Shown here: positions 1 through 5,180 of the stretch, piece after piece
Numbering within the stretch: position 1 is the stretch's first letter
Layout: each line of letters begins with the position of its first letter
Assembly (NCBI GenBank): GCA_011620505.1
Contig: WOZA01000052.1
Span: forward strand, 12,238 to 17,417
Length of the DNA stretch: 5,180 bases
Direction: 5' to 3'
From: Anaerolineaceae bacterium
GTDB taxonomy: Bacteria; Chloroflexota; Anaerolineae; Anaerolineales; Anaerolineaceae
The notes under the pieces: generated by a model
What the model was told of the DNA's origin: nothing
Database searches by the model: none
The model's input: the letters and a program-made list of their open reading frames with translations, nothing else
Translations under genes and position numbers: made by a program

Positions 1-222
1 CAGACGGAATTGCTTGTCAGCAAACTAAGCGGCAAGGTACCAACCAGCAAGAAGTTGACCACCCGTCCTGCGGAAGCAGAAGACCTGGAAAACCGTTTAC
101 GTCAGTTCTTCCACACCAAAGTGATGCTTTCAAAGGGCAAGCGGGGCGGCACGATCTCCATCAGCTTTTATTCTGACGAAGAACTGAATGCCATCCTGGA
201 CAGACTTGGGATCAATGATTGA
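1..222 (+). CDS. parB: ParB/Spo0J chromosome-partitioning protein, C-terminal end (5' truncated by window)
   Basis: ParB proteins bind parS sites near the origin, spread on DNA and work with the ParA ATPase in chromosome segregation. Only the last 73 residues are in the window; the frame is open from base 1, so the TTG at 10 is not a real start. What is visible is the C-terminal dimerisation domain: an amphipathic helix starting LENRLRQFFHTKV, then a basic turn (SKGKRGG), a strand (GTISISFYS) and a final helix (DEELNAILDRLG) before the TGA. This matches the usual end of the family (L..L...L.TKV.......G.I.I.Y.S.EELd.il..L). The CTPase and helix-turn-helix domains must lie upstream, outside the window. 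The downstream acetyltransferase begins at or just after the stop, so the two are probably cotranscribed. Plasmid or phage ParB homologues share this domain, but the housekeeping setting favours the chromosomal protein. Confidence 0.88.
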   Translation, partial: QTELLVSKLSGKVPTSKKLTTRPAEAEDLENRLRQFFHTKVMLSKGKRGGTISISFYSDEELNAILDRLGIND

Positions 223-227
223 TCAAT

Positions 228-1070
228 ATGCCATTCGAAATCCGGTCCTGTTCCGACTTATCCTCTTTTGACCTGGCGAGATTCCTGAATGCGAATAATC
301 TGTCATTCAATAATCTCGACTGGTTCTCGCCCAATGAAAGGTTCAATGAACCTGGCTGTTTTGTTGCTATAGAAGATCAGCAGATCAAAGCACTGCTATC
401 CGCCACTCCTGAATGTCCGGAAGTTGCCTGGCTGCGTTTTTTTCACGCTGAACGCGACGGGGAATATACCCGCTATTTCAAAGCCCTTTTTTCGGAGGCT
501 AAGAACCTTTTACTGGGATTGGGAGCTCAGAGTTTTTTCTCCCTGGTACCGTACGATTGGCTCGAGAGGTTGCTCAGGAGCGAAGGATTCAAGCCAACCG
601 ACACCATCGTTACACTTCAATGCAATTTCTCAGAGGTGAGTCATGCCAAAGTGGATCCAGGGCTTATTATCCGGCAGATGACCTCTCGCGATATGGCTGC
701 CGTGGAAGCTATTGACCAGGCCGCTTTTGAACCTGCCTGGCAGTTAAACCACTCGAGTTTGGTTAAAACTTACCACCTCAGCACCTGGCACAGCGTCGCC
801 ATCCTGGAAGGAGAAATCATTGGGTATCAAATGAGCACAAGCACATTTGACTCAGCCCATCTTGCGCGCCTGGCTGTGGATCCGCGCTGGCAGCGCAGAG
901 GCGTGGGACACAGACTGGTGGAGGACATGTTGGAAACCCTCTCAGCCATCGGAGTAAGCTCCTATTCTGTTAATACTCAGGCAAGCAATCATCAATCGTT
1001 ATCTCTGTATCATTCTTTGGGTTTTGAACGCGAGGATCGCGACATCCTGGTGATGTCGTTGAAATTATAG
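228..1070 (+). CDS. GNAT-family N-acetyltransferase, probably two tandem GNAT-like domains
   Basis: Predicted to transfer an acyl group from acetyl-CoA to an amine; the substrate is unknown. Numbering here counts from the TTG at 219. The C-terminal half (about 149-283) is a clear GNAT domain: LARLAVDP strand (215-222), acetyl-CoA pyrophosphate loop QRRGVGHRL (225-233, R/Q-x-x-G-x-G/A type), and motif B with N257 and the LYHSLGF segment (263-269). The N-terminal half (about 45-130) has a GNAT-like pattern (FVAIEDQQIKALL, then a WLRFF strand and a WLERLLRSEGF ending) but no acetyl-CoA loop, so it is probably a degenerate second copy. At about 280 residues it is near twice the single-domain length, which fits. 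Start: ATG 228 lies 5 bp after the parB stop; TTG 219 in the same frame overlaps that stop and has GGGA (208-211) at better spacing. Neither has a strong ribosome binding site, so coupling to parB translation is likely. Confidence 0.85.
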   Translation: MPFEIRSCSDLSSFDLARFLNANNLSFNNLDWFSPNERFNEPGCFVAIEDQQIKALLSATPECPEVAWLRFFHAERDGEYTRYFKALFSEAKNLLLGLGAQSFFSLVPYDWLERLLRSEGFKPTDTIVTLQCNFSEVSHAKVDPGLIIRQMTSRDMAAVEAIDQAAFEPAWQLNHSSLVKTYHLSTWHSVAILEGEIIGYQMSTSTFDSAHLARLAVDPRWQRRGVGHRLVEDMLETLSAIGVSSYSVNTQASNHQSLSLYHSLGFEREDRDILVMSLKL

Positions 1071-1134
1071 AAATTATGTCTTGAGCCTGCTGGACGGTAA
1101 AAGACGTTTATGGCAGAATCAAGCAAATCGATTC

Positions 1135-1139
1135 AGGAG
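1135..1139 (+). promoter_or_regulatory. Ribosome binding site of the DsbA-like gene
   Basis: AGGAG lies 5 nt before the ATG at 1145 and fixes that start. The 74 bp gap before it (1071-1144) holds no convincing terminator for the acetyltransferase gene. The best promoter match is weak: TGGACG at 1091-1096, 17 bp, CAGAAT at 1114-1119, each 4 of 6 to consensus. A small GAATC/GATTC inverted repeat (1116-1120 and 1130-1134) sits next to the site. The gene may have its own promoter or may be read through from parB. Confidence 0.75.
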
Positions 1140-1144
1140 TTAAT

Positions 1145-1825
1145 ATGGCACAAAAAAACTCACAACGTGAATTACTCAAAGCACAACGAGAGCAGGAAGC
1201 CCGCAAGCGGACAACCGGGCTGCTGATTGGAGCCTTCGTGCTGGTGGTAGCAGTTTTGCTGATCTACTTCCTGCCCAGGCTGCTGAACACGAGCAAGGTC
1301 TCCGGTTACGCAAACCAAAATGGACGATCCGTCGGCGACCCCAACGCGCCTGTAAAAGTGGTGGAGTTTTCCAATTTTGGTTGCAGTCATTGCCGTACGT
1401 TCGCGCTGGAAAAAGAAGAGCAATTCGTCAAAGACTACGTAGAGACCGGTAAGGTTTATTTTACTTACAGTGTTTTCCAGTTCAACGAGGATGATACCCT
1501 TAAGGCATCGGAAGCTGCCTATTGCGCGGGGGAACAGAACCGATTCTTCGAGATGCAAAAATTACTTTTCGAGAATTCCACCTACTCTGGTGCGTTCGCT
1601 GATAGCAGTATCTCTTCTTATGCGAAGCAGATCGGACTCGATATGACAAAGTTCAACCAGTGTCTCGAAAGCGACGCCCAATTGGCAGCTATTCGCAGCG
1701 ATACGCAAACCGCCAAGGATTTGGGGGTCACCGGCACACCCATGTTTGACGTGAACGGAACAATTGTCTATTCGACTACGCTGGAGGAGACTATTCAAGC
1801 TGCTTTGGCTGCTGCTGGGGATTGA
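1145..1825 (+). CDS. Membrane-anchored DsbA-family thiol-disulfide oxidoreductase (thioredoxin fold)
   Basis: Predicted to form or rearrange disulfides in exported proteins on the outer face of the cytoplasmic membrane. The 226 residues run: a charged cytoplasmic N-terminus (1-23, rich in K, R, E and Q, possibly helical), one transmembrane helix (about 24-45), a linker, then a DsbA-like thioredoxin domain. The domain opens with GDPNAPVKVVEFSNFGC and carries the active-site pair C80-S-H-C83, plus the cis-proline loop GVTGTPMFDVNG (P199). Two further cysteines, C127 (AAYCAGEQ) and C173 (NQCLES), sit where many BdbD-like DsbA proteins have cysteines, in the helical insert. There is no lipobox or obvious signal peptidase site, so it is probably anchored by its N-terminal helix. 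No DsbB or VKOR partner is in the window. It could alternatively act as an isomerase or in cytochrome maturation, but the CxHC motif and insert favour the oxidase-type family. Confidence 0.9.
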   Translation: MAQKNSQRELLKAQREQEARKRTTGLLIGAFVLVVAVLLIYFLPRLLNTSKVSGYANQNGRSVGDPNAPVKVVEFSNFGCSHCRTFALEKEEQFVKDYVETGKVYFTYSVFQFNEDDTLKASEAAYCAGEQNRFFEMQKLLFENSTYSGAFADSSISSYAKQIGLDMTKFNQCLESDAQLAAIRSDTQTAKDLGVTGTPMFDVNGTIVYSTTLEETIQAALAAAGD

Positions 1826-1842
1826 TCGTCAGGGTTTTTCGT

Positions 1843-1882
1843 AAAAAAACGCGGGGCAGGTCAAACTGACCCCGCTTTTTTT
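1843..1882. terminator. Bidirectional intrinsic terminator between convergent genes
   Basis: A strong hairpin fills the 60 bp gap between the DsbA-like gene (+) and the DUF554 gene (-). The left arm GCGGGGCAG (1851-1859) pairs with CTG-A-CCCCGC (1866-1875) with one bulged A at 1869 and a 6-nt loop. It is flanked by A7 at 1843-1849 and T7 at 1876-1882, so a U-tract follows the hairpin on either strand, and the A and T tracts can extend the stem. It therefore serves both transcription units. Confidence 0.93.
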
Positions 1883-1885
1883 AAC

Positions 1886-2608
1886 TCAGGACCAGGCGAT
1901 ACCAAGCGTGTTTAGCAGGAGAACGACCAGCACTACGATTAAGAGTGCGGGAAGAAAGCTGCCAATCCGGATCTTTTTTATCTCAAGCAGGTTACTGATT
2001 GCAATCCCAGCCAGGATCACACCCCCGACCGATGTCATTTCAAGGACCACGCTTTGGTCAAAGCCCTTCCCAATGGTTCCTGCCAAGAGGGAGATGGCGC
2101 CCTGGTAGACCAATACCATCGGGGCTGAAAGAAGTACCCCCACCCCGAAAGTCGATGCAAAGGCAATCGCAGTAATGCCGTCGAGAATGGACTTGATCGC
2201 AAGCATCTGGTAATCCCCAACAAGCCCATCCTGGATGGAGCCCAGGATTGCCATCGGACCAATGCAAAAGAGCAAGGACGCTGTGACAAAGCCGGTGATG
2301 AAGCGTTGGGCGTCCGGGGAGCCTGCGTTGGTACCGCGTTCCACCCTTTGCTGGATACGCTCACCCAAACTGTTGAGCAGTTCTTCGATCCTAAGGGCTT
2401 CACCGGCGATGGTTCCCAACACGATGCTGGAAAGAGGAACAAGCATATTCTGTGTTTGAGAGAAAAGATGCACACCGTAAGCCAGCGTAAAGAGGCCAAG
2501 CGCGGATGTTAAGCTTTGGCGCACCTTGAGTGGGATGCGGTTGCCGGCGAGCAGACCTATCAGCCCGCCTGCCAGGATTGCGGCGAAATTGATAAGAGTT
2601 CCAATCAT
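1886..2608 (-). CDS. DUF554 family integral membrane protein (YdfK/YqgA-like)
   Basis: A member of the DUF554 family, whose biochemical role is not firmly established; it has the look of a small transporter. The 240 residues are about normal length. The N-terminus MIGTLINFAAILAGGLIG is typical of the family, as are the motif GPMAILGSIQDGL (117-129) and the segment KSILDGITAIAF (139-150) followed by GVGVLLSAP and YQGAISLLAG. About seven hydrophobic segments can be seen (roughly 3-21, 33-50, 54-68, 104-124, 137-163, 164-208 as two, and 216-236), with a charged loop at 70-100. It is the last gene of the - strand block, 4 bp after the adenosyltransferase stop. No ribosome binding site is visible before its ATG, so it is probably translated by coupling. 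The bidirectional terminator follows directly. Confidence 0.9.
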   Translation of the reverse strand: MIGTLINFAAILAGGLIGLLAGNRIPLKVRQSLTSALGLFTLAYGVHLFSQTQNMLVPLSSIVLGTIAGEALRIEELLNSLGERIQQRVERGTNAGSPDAQRFITGFVTASLLFCIGPMAILGSIQDGLVGDYQMLAIKSILDGITAIAFASTFGVGVLLSAPMVLVYQGAISLLAGTIGKGFDQSVVLEMTSVGGVILAGIAISNLLEIKKIRIGSFLPALLIVVLVVLLLNTLGIAWS

Positions 2609-2612
2609 TATG

Positions 2613-3107
2613 TCACAATGGTGTTTCAGTCAGGATCAGCAGGTAACAGAGGGTGGAAAGACGGTTAAGATACTGAAGCATGCTCTCATCCGGGATTTGG
2701 AGAATCTCAAAACCAGCAACCCACTCACGTTCAGCCCTGCGGACAATCGCGCGAGCAAGGTCGAGCGCACCGGTGGCAGGCGTATGACCGGGTTGGATAA
2801 AATCGGTCGGATAACTAACCGTAGCCTCAACGGCTTTGATGGTTTCTTCGAGCTTTTCGAGTTCAGCAAAAAAACTGCCTGCAAGCTTTTCGAGCGGGGT
2901 CTTCGGTAAGGCAGCCATCAAACCCATCATGCGGGACAGGTCTTTTTGACAGATTTCGAGGAGGATTTGATTGCCAGGTGAGCAAAAAGCTTTTGCTAGG
3001 CTGAGAGAGGCGCTGGCTTCATCGAGGGCGCCGAGCATCCTGACGCGCAGGTCCGACTTTTTCACCCCATGTTCGCCAATCAGATCTGTCTGTCCAATCG
3101 CTGTCAT
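2613..3107 (-). CDS. PduO-type ATP:cob(I)alamin adenosyltransferase-like protein (divergent, short N-terminus)
   Basis: PduO-type enzymes move the adenosyl group of ATP to cob(I)alamin to make coenzyme B12. Family marks seen: GQTDLIGEHGVKKSDLRV (5-22), matching the usual G-x-T-x-L-G...V-x-K-x-D-x-R ATP-binding start; G26 and D29-E30, matching G..DE(LN); PGHTPATGALDLARA (106-120) followed by IVRRAER (121-127), the R..RRAER helix; and LQYLNRLS (144-151). At 164 residues it is about 20 shorter than typical members. It begins in the middle of the ATP motif: the usual T-G-D is replaced by T-A-I, DELN reads DEAS, and NRLSD reads NRLST. ATG 3107 is well supported by an upstream GGAG, and the in-frame codons just upstream do not restore the motif. 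It lies 4 bp after the solute-binding gene and 4 bp before the DUF554 gene. The family call is secure; activity is less so. Confidence 0.85.
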   Translation of the reverse strand: MTAIGQTDLIGEHGVKKSDLRVRMLGALDEASASLSLAKAFCSPGNQILLEICQKDLSRMMGLMAALPKTPLEKLAGSFFAELEKLEETIKAVEATVSYPTDFIQPGHTPATGALDLARAIVRRAEREWVAGFEILQIPDESMLQYLNRLSTLCYLLILTETPL

Positions 3108-3111
3108 CGCG

Positions 3112-4797
3112 CTACTCCGTGGGAGTGGCAGCCTGTGATGGCGTCGTGTCAGTGAGAATGTACCAGGTGTTCACCGCGTTGAAACGATCAGCAGGATCAT
3201 AAATGGGCCCGATCGAAACGTTTTTGATGGCGTTTTTCATCCCGTAGTTGTAAACGGGGTAGAAGAATGGCAGGGAAGGCAGATCTTCAGCGAAGAGAAT
3301 CTGAAAGTTGCGGTAAAGGCGCACCCGGATGTCTCTATTCGGCTGCGTTCGGGCTTGTTCGAGGTACTCGCTGGCAGTGGTATTCCGCCATTGCGAGTAA
3401 TTCTGCCCAGCGTCAGCTTGAGATTCCGCCCAGAAGGGATATGGATCCGGATCCGGAGAGTTGCTGAGGTCAATATCCACTAAAGCGGCTTCGTAAGCTC
3501 TGCTTTCGAGGCTGGTCATTAATTCAGCGTAAGGTCTGACATCCAGCACGACCTCAATGCCGATTGAAGCCCAGTTTTCAGCCAGGATGGTTGCTATCTG
3601 GTTGTGGATCGGGTCATCCTGCACCAGGAGGGTCAGCCTTGCCTGAGCCCCATCGGAGGTCATTAACTGACCAGCTTCCGACCAGGTATAGCCTTCCCCA
3701 GCCAGCAGTTGCCGCGCGAGGTCAACATCATAGCGGTATGGTTCCAGCCCTTCGTAAAAGGCCCAGTTTCCGGGCATGATCGGCCCAAGCGCAAGAACTG
3801 CCTGGCTGGAAAAGACTTCATCAATCATAGCCTGGCGGTTGGTGGCAGCCATTAATGCCTTTCGGAAATTAGCTGACTGCAGCAGAGGCTGTGTGAGATT
3901 CTGGGTGTTCAGGAAGACCATCGTCAGGCGGGGAAGCCGGCACGAGTGAATGTCCAGCCCGGGTTGATTCAGCGCGGTTTCAAGATCCGCTTGATCAATC
4001 CTGGCAACTGCGTCAACTTCATCGCTCAGGTAAGCTTGAAATGCCGTGTGAGCATCAGAGAAAAGCTTGAAATTGATCTCATCGATGTAAGGACGCCCAA
4101 CATAGTAGTATTCGAAGGCTTCAAGGCTGACGCCGTCAATCTTACCGTCTGTGAGATGAAACTCCCGAAAACGGTAAGGTCCGGAGCCAATCGGCGCGAG
4201 ATTGAAGGGGTGGTCAACCAGGTCTTCAAGGGTGAGGTTACCCAGTAAATGCGATGGCAGGATCTGGAAAGTAAGATAGTCCAGGAATGGGGCAAAACTG
4301 TAGGGTAAGGAAAACTCCAGGCTCAGGTCAGATAAGGCAGCCACATGAACCAGTTGCCAAAAGCTTCGCAGATCTTCAGCAACCAGGCTGCTGTTGCTTT
4401 GCAGCAGAGAAACGGTGTAAAGCACATCCTGGCTGGAAAGGGGGGTGCCATCGTGCCAGACAGCATTTTCCCGCAGGTTGATCACGTACCGGGTGCCATC
4501 GGAAGAAATATCCCAGCTTGCAGCCAGGTCCCCCACTGGTAATCCGCGGGAATCAAACTTGAACAAGCTGCTAAAAATAAGCCGATCAATATCCCGATCT
4601 GGCTGATTGAAGCGATCCAGCGCGGGATTGAGGCGTACGATATTGCCTACCAATGCTTCCGTGTAGCTGCCGCCGGTAATAGGGTTGGGGGTATTTTCCA
4701 CAACAGGTGATGAAGCTGAGCCTTGGAAGAATAAGATCAAGCCAACAACAAGACCAGTGACCAGGACAATCAGAAGCTGCCAGCGAAAGCGTCTCAT
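3112..4797 (-). CDS. Peptide/nickel-type ABC transporter solute-binding protein (SBP family 5), N-terminally anchored
   Basis: Extracytoplasmic binding protein of the OppA/DppA/NikA class; the ligand cannot be read from sequence. The 561 residues begin with a basic MRRFRWQ and one hydrophobic helix (about 8-25), then a short linker and the SBP_bac_5 domain from about residue 42. Typical marks are GGSYTEAL (42-49), the IFSSLFKFD strand (74-82), LRENAVWHDGTPLSSQDVLY (108-127), PIGSGPYRF (202-210) and FRKALMAATNRQAMIDEVF (311-329). The C-terminus ends in a T/P/S-rich tail. There is no lipobox cysteine after the hydrophobic stretch (the only cysteine is C286), so it is not a standard lipoprotein. 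It is either held by an uncleaved anchor or secreted. No permease or ATPase genes are in the window. No ribosome binding site lies at normal distance from ATG 4797; the nearest purine tract, AGGGG (4821-4817), is 19 nt away inside a hairpin. Confidence 0.92.
   Translation of the reverse strand: MRRFRWQLLIVLVTGLVVGLILFFQGSASSPVVENTPNPITGGSYTEALVGNIVRLNPALDRFNQPDRDIDRLIFSSLFKFDSRGLPVGDLAASWDISSDGTRYVINLRENAVWHDGTPLSSQDVLYTVSLLQSNSSLVAEDLRSFWQLVHVAALSDLSLEFSLPYSFAPFLDYLTFQILPSHLLGNLTLEDLVDHPFNLAPIGSGPYRFREFHLTDGKIDGVSLEAFEYYYVGRPYIDEINFKLFSDAHTAFQAYLSDEVDAVARIDQADLETALNQPGLDIHSCRLPRLTMVFLNTQNLTQPLLQSANFRKALMAATNRQAMIDEVFSSQAVLALGPIMPGNWAFYEGLEPYRYDVDLARQLLAGEGYTWSEAGQLMTSDGAQARLTLLVQDDPIHNQIATILAENWASIGIEVVLDVRPYAELMTSLESRAYEAALVDIDLSNSPDPDPYPFWAESQADAGQNYSQWRNTTASEYLEQARTQPNRDIRVRLYRNFQILFAEDLPSLPFFYPVYNYGMKNAIKNVSIGPIYDPADRFNAVNTWYILTDTTPSQAATPTE
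3115..3120 (-). promoter_or_regulatory. Ribosome binding site of the adenosyltransferase gene
   Basis: On the - strand ACGGAG overlaps the last codons of the solute-binding protein gene, next to its TAG stop (3114-3112). It stands 7 nt before the ATG at 3107. This supports the short N-terminus and suggests coupled translation. Confidence 0.7.
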
Positions 4798-4808
4798 TTG
4801 GTAAATAG

Positions 4809-4841
4809 AAAGACAACCCCTGCTTTTGGCGAGTTGTCTTT
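4809..4841 (-). terminator. Hairpin in the secG to solute-binding gene gap, possible weak terminator or attenuator
   Basis: AAAGACAAC (4809-4817) and GTTGTCTTT (4833-4841) form a perfect 9 bp inverted repeat around a 15-nt loop. Read on the - strand, the 3' arm ends in CTTT and runs into CTATTT, a broken U-rich tail, so it could end secG transcripts partly. It also lies only 12-44 nt before the solute-binding protein start, where it could affect translation. The stem is A/T-rich, so efficiency is uncertain. Confidence 0.5.
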
Positions 4842-4859
4842 ATTCTCCATGATCAATTG

Positions 4860-4886
4860 TGATAGCGGCGGGTTGAGACGCTATCA
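4860..4886 (-). repeat. Inverted repeat at the secG stop codon
   Basis: TGATAGCG (4860-4867) and CGCTATCA (4879-4886) form a perfect 8 bp inverted repeat around an 11-nt loop. The right arm contains the secG stop, which on the - strand reads TGATAG. No T-tract follows on the - strand, so it is not a classic intrinsic terminator. It may protect the secG mRNA end or act together with the second hairpin 18 bp further on. Confidence 0.55.
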
Positions 4887-5099
4887 GGAGATAAGCACAC
4901 TGATGAGTGCGAGCAGCAGAAAAACTACACTGAGGGCGATGGTGATGTAAAACATCACTTTTTCAATTCCACGCCGCTGAGTGTAGACACCACCGGTATC
5001 GCCGCCAGCCAGCCCGCCCAAGCCAACGCCCTTGCTTTGCAGCAGCACACTGGCAATCAAAGCGATTGAAACGATAATAATTGCATAATTTAGAACCAT
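4884..5099 (-). CDS. secG: Protein translocase subunit SecG
   Basis: SecG is the small auxiliary subunit of the SecYEG channel that helps SecA-driven protein export across the cytoplasmic membrane. The 71 residues, usual for compact SecG proteins, show two transmembrane helices (about 4-20 and 49-70) joined by the family's conserved glycine-rich loop, LLQSKGVGLGGLAGG (19-33), then a basic RRGIEKVMF (42-50) leading into helix 2. The start at 5099 is fixed by an AGGAGG 9 nt upstream and a near-consensus promoter behind that. The gene is the first of the - strand block; the 86 bp gap after it carries two hairpins, so the downstream genes may be only partly cotranscribed with it. Confidence 0.95.
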   Translation of the reverse strand: MVLNYAIIIVSIALIASVLLQSKGVGLGGLAGGDTGGVYTQRRGIEKVMFYITIALSVVFLLLALISVLIS

Positions 5100-5108
5100 A
5101 ACCTTCAG

Positions 5109-5114
5109 CCTCCT
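5109..5114 (-). promoter_or_regulatory. Ribosome binding site of secG
   Basis: A full AGGAGG on the - strand stands 9 nt before the secG ATG at 5099. It is the strongest ribosome binding site in the window and contrasts with the weak or absent sites of the downstream genes. Confidence 0.9.
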
Positions 5115-5129
5115 GCGAATCAGGTTTTG

Positions 5130-5157
5130 ATTATACCCAATCCGTTGTTTCCGTCAA
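5130..5157 (-). promoter_or_regulatory. Housekeeping sigma-factor promoter of secG
   Basis: On the - strand, TTGACG (5157-5152, 5 of 6 to consensus), a 16 bp spacer and a perfect TATAAT (5135-5130) form a sigma70/SigA-type promoter. The start of transcription would fall near 5123, giving a 5' leader of about 24 nt that contains the AGGAGG. The DNA just upstream of the -35 box (5156-5180) is almost all A/T, as in an UP element, and holds an AAATT/AATTT inverted repeat. Confidence 0.85.
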
Positions 5158-5180
5158 ATTTACATGAATTTATATTTTAC

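Noticed and set aside
1071..1144. Possible strong promoter or small RNA before the DsbA-like gene
   Set aside because: Only weak 4 of 6 box matches and a 5 bp inverted repeat are present; not enough to call.
1172..1558. 128-codon - strand reading frame opposite the DsbA-like gene
   Set aside because: It is antisense to a gene with a clear CxHC active site and a good ribosome binding site, and shows no family features.
2035..2499. 154-codon - strand reading frame inside the DUF554 gene
   Set aside because: Its Trp/Ser/Pro/Arg-rich composition is typical of an out-of-frame shadow, and the DUF554 frame holds the family motifs.
2526..2909. 127-codon + strand reading frame across the DUF554 and adenosyltransferase genes
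   Set aside because: It lies opposite two genes with clear family motifs, crosses their junction and gives a protein with no recognisable features.
3443..3457. Tandem GGATCC repeats
   Set aside because: They encode the Asp-Pro-Asp-Pro stretch at residues 449-452 of the solute-binding protein, so they are explained by coding.
3946..4248. 100-codon + strand reading frame opposite the solute-binding protein gene
   Set aside because: It is antisense to conserved SBP family 5 segments and has no recognisable domain.

Overview
The window looks like ordinary bacterial chromosome of moderate G+C. No mobile element, CRISPR array, RNA gene or phage gene could be supported. The gene set is a parB 3' end, a membrane-anchored DsbA-like oxidoreductase, a DUF554 membrane protein, a PduO-like cobalamin adenosyltransferase, a family 5 solute-binding protein and secG. 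I suspect Chloroflexota, perhaps an Anaerolineae-type lineage, from the look of the proteins and this mix of neighbours. That is inference from memory; a 16S gene or a protein tree would be needed to settle it.

Layout. The left third (1-1825) is read on the + strand: the end of parB, a GNAT-family acetyltransferase that starts at or within a few bases of the parB stop, then after a 74 bp gap a DsbA-type protein with its own good ribosome binding site. The right two thirds (1886-5099) are read on the - strand: secG at the right edge behind a near-consensus housekeeping promoter, an 86 bp gap with two hairpins, then a tight trio of peptide/nickel-type solute-binding protein, PduO-like adenosyltransferase and DUF554 membrane protein. 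Each pair in the trio is separated by only 4 bp. The two blocks converge on a strong symmetrical hairpin (1843-1882) flanked by A7 and T7 tracts, which can terminate transcription from both sides. Coding density is high and no gene-free stretch exceeds 90 bp.

How the genes may work together. SecG is part of the Sec translocon, which would export or insert the solute-binding protein and the DsbA-like protein; this is a general dependency, not proof of a dedicated system. The solute-binding protein has no permease or ATPase genes beside it in the window and no lipobox cysteine, so it appears to be held by an uncleaved N-terminal helix or secreted. Its tight linkage to a cobalamin adenosyltransferase and a DUF554 transporter-like protein is the most suggestive context here, but their shared substrate is unknown.

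I found no clear new system. The points most worth a second look are the shortened, divergent N-terminus of the adenosyltransferase, the apparent lack of a ribosome binding site for the solute-binding protein together with an 18-codon ORF whose stop overlaps its start, and the paired hairpins after secG.
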